A stretch of DNA of 8,415 bases from Actinomycetota bacterium (GTDB taxonomy: Bacteria > Actinomycetota > Acidimicrobiia > Acidimicrobiales > JAFATL01): positions 1 to 8,415 of the forward strand of contig JAFATL010000068.1 in NCBI GenBank assembly GCA_019243975.1, given 5' to 3'. The notes under the pieces are model-generated. The model saw nothing but the letters and a program-made list of their open reading frames with translations, had not been told where the DNA came from and did not search any database. Made by a program: the position numbers and the translations under genes. Each line of letters opens with the position of its first letter. Position 1 is the first letter of the stretch. Shown one piece after another: positions 5,954 to 8,415 of the stretch.

Positions 5954-6948
5954 GAACGGGCGACGAGGTCGAGCGCGAGGCAACCGACGCCGTCAGCGCG
6001 TTGCCGGGGATGATGCCGATGGAGGGCTCCGGCGAGGCGCTGGCGCCCGAGGTCGGAGACGCGCCGGCCCGTTCGCAGTGGCAGTTGTTCCGGCGCCGGT
6101 TCTTCCGTCACAAGCTCGCCCTGATCTCCCTCGGCGCCCTGCTCGCGCTGTACCTGCTGGCCGCCTTTGCGCCGCACATCGCGCCGTACCCGCTCAACCC
6201 CCGCCCGCTGCCGTTGGCCCAGGCCAACCACGGCCCATCGCTGCACCACTGGTTCGGCACCGACGAGCTCGGCCGCGACCAGCTGACGCGCATCATGTAC
6301 GCCGGGCGCATCTCGCTGTTGGTCGGCCTGCTGGTGGCCGTCTTCTCGACGTTGATCGGCGTGACGGTGGGGGCGCTGTCGGGCTACTTCGGCGGCTGGG
6401 TCGACCAGATCCTCATGCGCATCACCGACCTGTTCCTGATCGTGCCCGGCCTCGCCATCCTGGCCATGGCCCAGAAGGGCCTGTCCAACAAGGCGCTGCC
6501 GCTCGTCGGCAAGCTCAGCTCCACCGCGTTGATCATCGGCATCGTCACGTTCCTGTTCTGGCAGACGGTGGCGCGCGTCGTGCGCGGTCTGTTCCTGTCG
6601 TTGCGCGAGAAGGAGTACGTCGACGCCGCGCGCGCGTCAGGTGCGTCGAACCGGCGCATCATCATCCGCCACATCCTCCCGAACATCATCGGTCCGATCG
6701 CGGTCAACACCACGCTGGTCGTCGGTTACGCGATCGTGCTCGAGTCGACCTTGTCGTTCCTGGGCTTCGGCATCCAGCCGCCCCAGGTGTCGCTGGGCAC
6801 CATGCTCAATCAGTCCGAGTCCGCCGTGGGCACCCCCCAGGCGTACCTGATCTACTTCCCGGGCCTCGTCCTGCTGATCACCGTGCTCGCGGTGAACTTC
6901 TTGGGCGACGGACTTCGAGACGCCTTTGACCCCCAATCCAAACACTGA
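5950..6948 (+). CDS. dppC: Peptide ABC importer permease, DppC/OppC type
   Basis: This second membrane subunit pairs with the B permease. From GTG 5950 the product is 332 aa. After about 40 hydrophilic, mostly acidic residues comes the OppC N-terminal segment, Q-L-F-R-R-R-F-F-R-H-K-L-A-L-I-S, and a first helix to about residue 72. Next is H-W-F-G-T-D-E-L-G-R-D, a hallmark of this family, and then the permease domain. The EAA loop is E-Y-V-D-A-A-R-A-S-G-A-S-N-R-R-I (222-237), then H-I-L-P-N. The end, N-F-L-G-D-G-L-R-D-A-F-D-P, is typical. The reading frame is open far upstream, but that part lies in another frame of the B permease. The GTG overlapping its TGA is chosen for coupling. ATG 6010 is a shorter alternative that would remove half of the acidic tail. 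It overlaps the D ATPase by 23 bases. Confidence 0.92.
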   Translation: MRTGDEVEREATDAVSALPGMMPMEGSGEALAPEVGDAPARSQWQLFRRRFFRHKLALISLGALLALYLLAAFAPHIAPYPLNPRPLPLAQANHGPSLHHWFGTDELGRDQLTRIMYAGRISLLVGLLVAVFSTLIGVTVGALSGYFGGWVDQILMRITDLFLIVPGLAILAMAQKGLSNKALPLVGKLSSTALIIGIVTFLFWQTVARVVRGLFLSLREKEYVDAARASGASNRRIIIRHILPNIIGPIAVNTTLVVGYAIVLESTLSFLGFGIQPPQVSLGTMLNQSESAVGTPQAYLIYFPGLVLLITVLAVNFLGDGLRDAFDPQSKH

Positions 6949-8032
6949 CCTCGATCCGATCCGCGATCCGTTCGTCCCGCGCCACAAGCAGCGGGCGCCT
7001 CTGGCCGCGGGCAAGCCCGTGCTCGCCGTCGACGACCTGCACGTGCGCTTCAAGACCGACGACGGCATCGTCAAAGCGGTCGACGGCGTGTCGTTCGAGG
7101 TCTACCCGAACGAGGTCGTGGGCATCGTGGGGGAGTCGGGGTCGGGGAAGAGCGTCACCTCGCTGGCCATCCTCGGCCTGCTGCCGTCGAGCGCCGAGAT
7201 CAAAGGCGGCATCGAGTACCGGTCCAAGAACCTGGTCGACCTGCACGAGCGCGAGCTGCAGAAGCTGCGGGGCAACGACCTGGCCATGGTGTTCCAGGAC
7301 GCCCTGGCCGCCCTCAACCCGGTGTTCACGGTGGGATCGCAGATCGCCGAGGCAGTGGCGGTGCACCAGCCGGAGATGTCGAAGGACGATCGCCGCGCCC
7401 GCGCCGTCGAGCTGCTCGACATCGTCGGCATCCCCAACCCCTCGGCCCGGGCCGACCAGTACCCGCACGAGTACTCGGGCGGTATGCGCCAGCGGGCCAT
7501 GATCGCCATGGCGTTGGCCAACGACCCCGACGTGCTCATCGCCGACGAGCCGACCACTGCTCTCGACGTCACCATCCAGGCCCAGGTGCTCGAGGTGCTC
7601 GAGCTGGTGCAGGCCCGCACCAACTCGGCGATCATCCTCATCACCCACGACCTCGGCGTCGTGGCGGGCATGGCCGACCGGGTCATCGTCATGTACGCGG
7701 GACAGGCGGTGGAGACCGGGACCGTCGACCAGATCTTCTACGAGCCGCGGCACCCGTACACGATCGGGTTGCTGGCGTCGCTGCCTCGTCTCGACACCGA
7801 CTCCACCGACATGCCGCTGTACCGCATCAAGGGCCAGCCGCCGTCGCTGATCAACGTCCCCAGTGGGTGCCCGTTCCATCCGCGGTGCGAGTTCGCGCGC
7901 ATCCCGTCGCCGTGCGCGACCGAGCGGCCGTGGCTCGAGCGCCTGTCCGACCTCCACCACGCCGCCGCGTGTCACTTCAAAGACGAGATGGCCAACGTTT
8001 CTCCCGACGACATGCGGGCGCGCGGGTCATGA
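6926..8032 (+). CDS. dppD: Peptide ABC importer ATPase, DppD/OppD type
   Basis: This cytoplasmic ATPase docks on the EAA loops of the permeases and powers import as half of a D/F heterodimer. The product is 368 aa. Motifs in order are Walker A GESGSGKS (69-76), Q-loop V-F-Q-D (Q124), signature YSGGMRQR (183-190), Walker B V-L-I-A-D-E-P (D207, E208) and H-loop I-T-H-D (H241). All are intact, so it should hydrolyse ATP. After R-H-P-Y-T comes the oligopeptide/dipeptide C-terminal domain with four cysteines, C315, C321, C330 and C349. This pattern resembles the iron-sulfur site described in DppD proteins. The start is the weak point. TTG 6926 gives a 31-residue leader and a 23-base overlap with dppC. 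GTG 7019 would begin right at the ABC core (V-L-A-V-D-D-L). Neither has a strong Shine-Dalgarno. It ends in an ATGA overlap with the F gene. Confidence 0.93.
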   Translation: MTPNPNTDLDPIRDPFVPRHKQRAPLAAGKPVLAVDDLHVRFKTDDGIVKAVDGVSFEVYPNEVVGIVGESGSGKSVTSLAILGLLPSSAEIKGGIEYRSKNLVDLHERELQKLRGNDLAMVFQDALAALNPVFTVGSQIAEAVAVHQPEMSKDDRRARAVELLDIVGIPNPSARADQYPHEYSGGMRQRAMIAMALANDPDVLIADEPTTALDVTIQAQVLEVLELVQARTNSAIILITHDLGVVAGMADRVIVMYAGQAVETGTVDQIFYEPRHPYTIGLLASLPRLDTDSTDMPLYRIKGQPPSLINVPSGCPFHPRCEFARIPSPCATERPWLERLSDLHHAAACHFKDEMANVSPDDMRARGS

Positions 8033-8415
8033 CGGACGCGACCACGACCGCCACGCCGACCGCGGCCAACCCACAAGCGGGCGGCGCCATGCCCCCGGTC
8101 AAGGGGGAGCCCATCCTCGAGGTGCGCGATCTCGTGAAGACGTTCCCGGTGCGCACCGGGCTGCTGCGTCGGGTGACCAGCGAGGTCCATGCCGTGTCGG
8201 GCGTGTCGTTCAACGTGGGGGCGGGTGAGACCCTCGGCCTCGTGGGCGAGTCGGGGTGCGGGAAGTCGACCACGGCCCGCATGGTCATCCGCCTGCTCAA
8301 GCCGACGTCGGGCACCATTCGCATCAAGGGCCGCGATGTGCTCACGGCGTCCGGTGGCGACCTGCGGTCCTTGCGCCAGCACATGCAGATCGTGTTCCAG
8401 GACCCGTACTCGGCC
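8029..8415 (+). CDS. dppF: Peptide ABC importer ATPase, DppF/OppF type (3' partial)
   Basis: This is the second ATPase of the importer, partner of the D subunit. Only 129 codons are inside the window, with no stop, because the gene runs off the right edge. ATG 8029 overlaps the TGA of the D gene (ATGA), the usual coupled arrangement. A Thr/Ala-rich leader of about 25 residues precedes the core E-P-I-L-E-V-R-D-L-V-K-T-F-P-V. Walker A is GESGCGKS (73-80), with Cys in place of the Ser found in the D subunit, as is usual in F-type ATPases. The Q-loop I-V-F-Q-D-P-Y-S is just reached at the edge (Q124). The F-type insert R-T-G-L-L-R-R-V between strands supports F rather than a second D. An in-frame ATG at 8089 could be a shorter start. 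Signature, Walker B and C-terminus are unseen. Confidence 0.9.
   Translation, partial: MTDATTTATPTAANPQAGGAMPPVKGEPILEVRDLVKTFPVRTGLLRRVTSEVHAVSGVSFNVGAGETLGLVGESGCGKSTTARMVIRLLKPTSGTIRIKGRDVLTASGGDLRSLRQHMQIVFQDPYSA

Noticed and set aside
4868..5983. 371-codon open frame on the minus strand opposite dppB
   Set aside because: It is a His/Asp/Arg/Glu-rich shadow of the codon bias of dppB, with no domain and no promoter or ribosome site.
1..8415. Search for an undescribed system: defence genes, CRISPR, mobile elements, tRNAs, riboswitches, attachment sites
   Set aside because: All bases are accounted for by glycolysis, secG and a standard peptide importer. I saw no repeats, integrase or transposase motifs, or RNA gene signatures.

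Overview
This is a gene-dense, high-GC window with every supported gene on the + strand and no intergenic gap longer than 60 bases. The GC-rich coding, heavy use of GTG/TTG starts, the gene order gap-pgk-tpiA-secG and the style of the glycolytic proteins point to an actinomycete (Actinomycetota). The TpiA sequence and the short Pgk look most like the class Acidimicrobiia. That class assignment is inference from remembered family resemblance, not from a search.

Region 1 (1-2855) is the lower-glycolysis operon. It holds glyceraldehyde-3-phosphate dehydrogenase (5' end cut by the window edge), phosphoglycerate kinase and triosephosphate isomerase. Together they interconvert DHAP and GAP and carry GAP through 1,3-bisphosphoglycerate to 3-phosphoglycerate, with NADH and ATP formed. 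Spacing is 3 bases (gap/pgk) and an 8-base overlap (pgk/tpiA), so translation is probably coupled.

Region 2 (2856-3135) is a short spacer with two small dyad sequences, followed by secG, the small membrane subunit of the SecYEG translocon. secG behind tpiA is a common actinobacterial arrangement.

Region 3 (3136-8415) is a peptide-type (Dpp/Opp family) ABC importer in the canonical order: binding lipoprotein, permease B, permease C, ATPase D, ATPase F (3' end cut by the window edge). The binding-protein gene has the strongest ribosome binding site in the window. It is separated from the permeases by a perfect 14-bp hairpin, which would favour excess binding protein over membrane components. 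The four downstream genes overlap one another (GTGA, 23 bases, ATGA).

I found no RNA gene, mobile element, CRISPR array or evidence of an undescribed system. The region is ordinary core metabolism plus a nutrient importer. The points worth a second look are regulatory hairpins, a shortened Pgk N-domain, a substitution next to the coenzyme-selectivity site of GAPDH, cysteine pairs in the importer's extracytoplasmic parts, and a possible iron-sulfur motif in the D ATPase.
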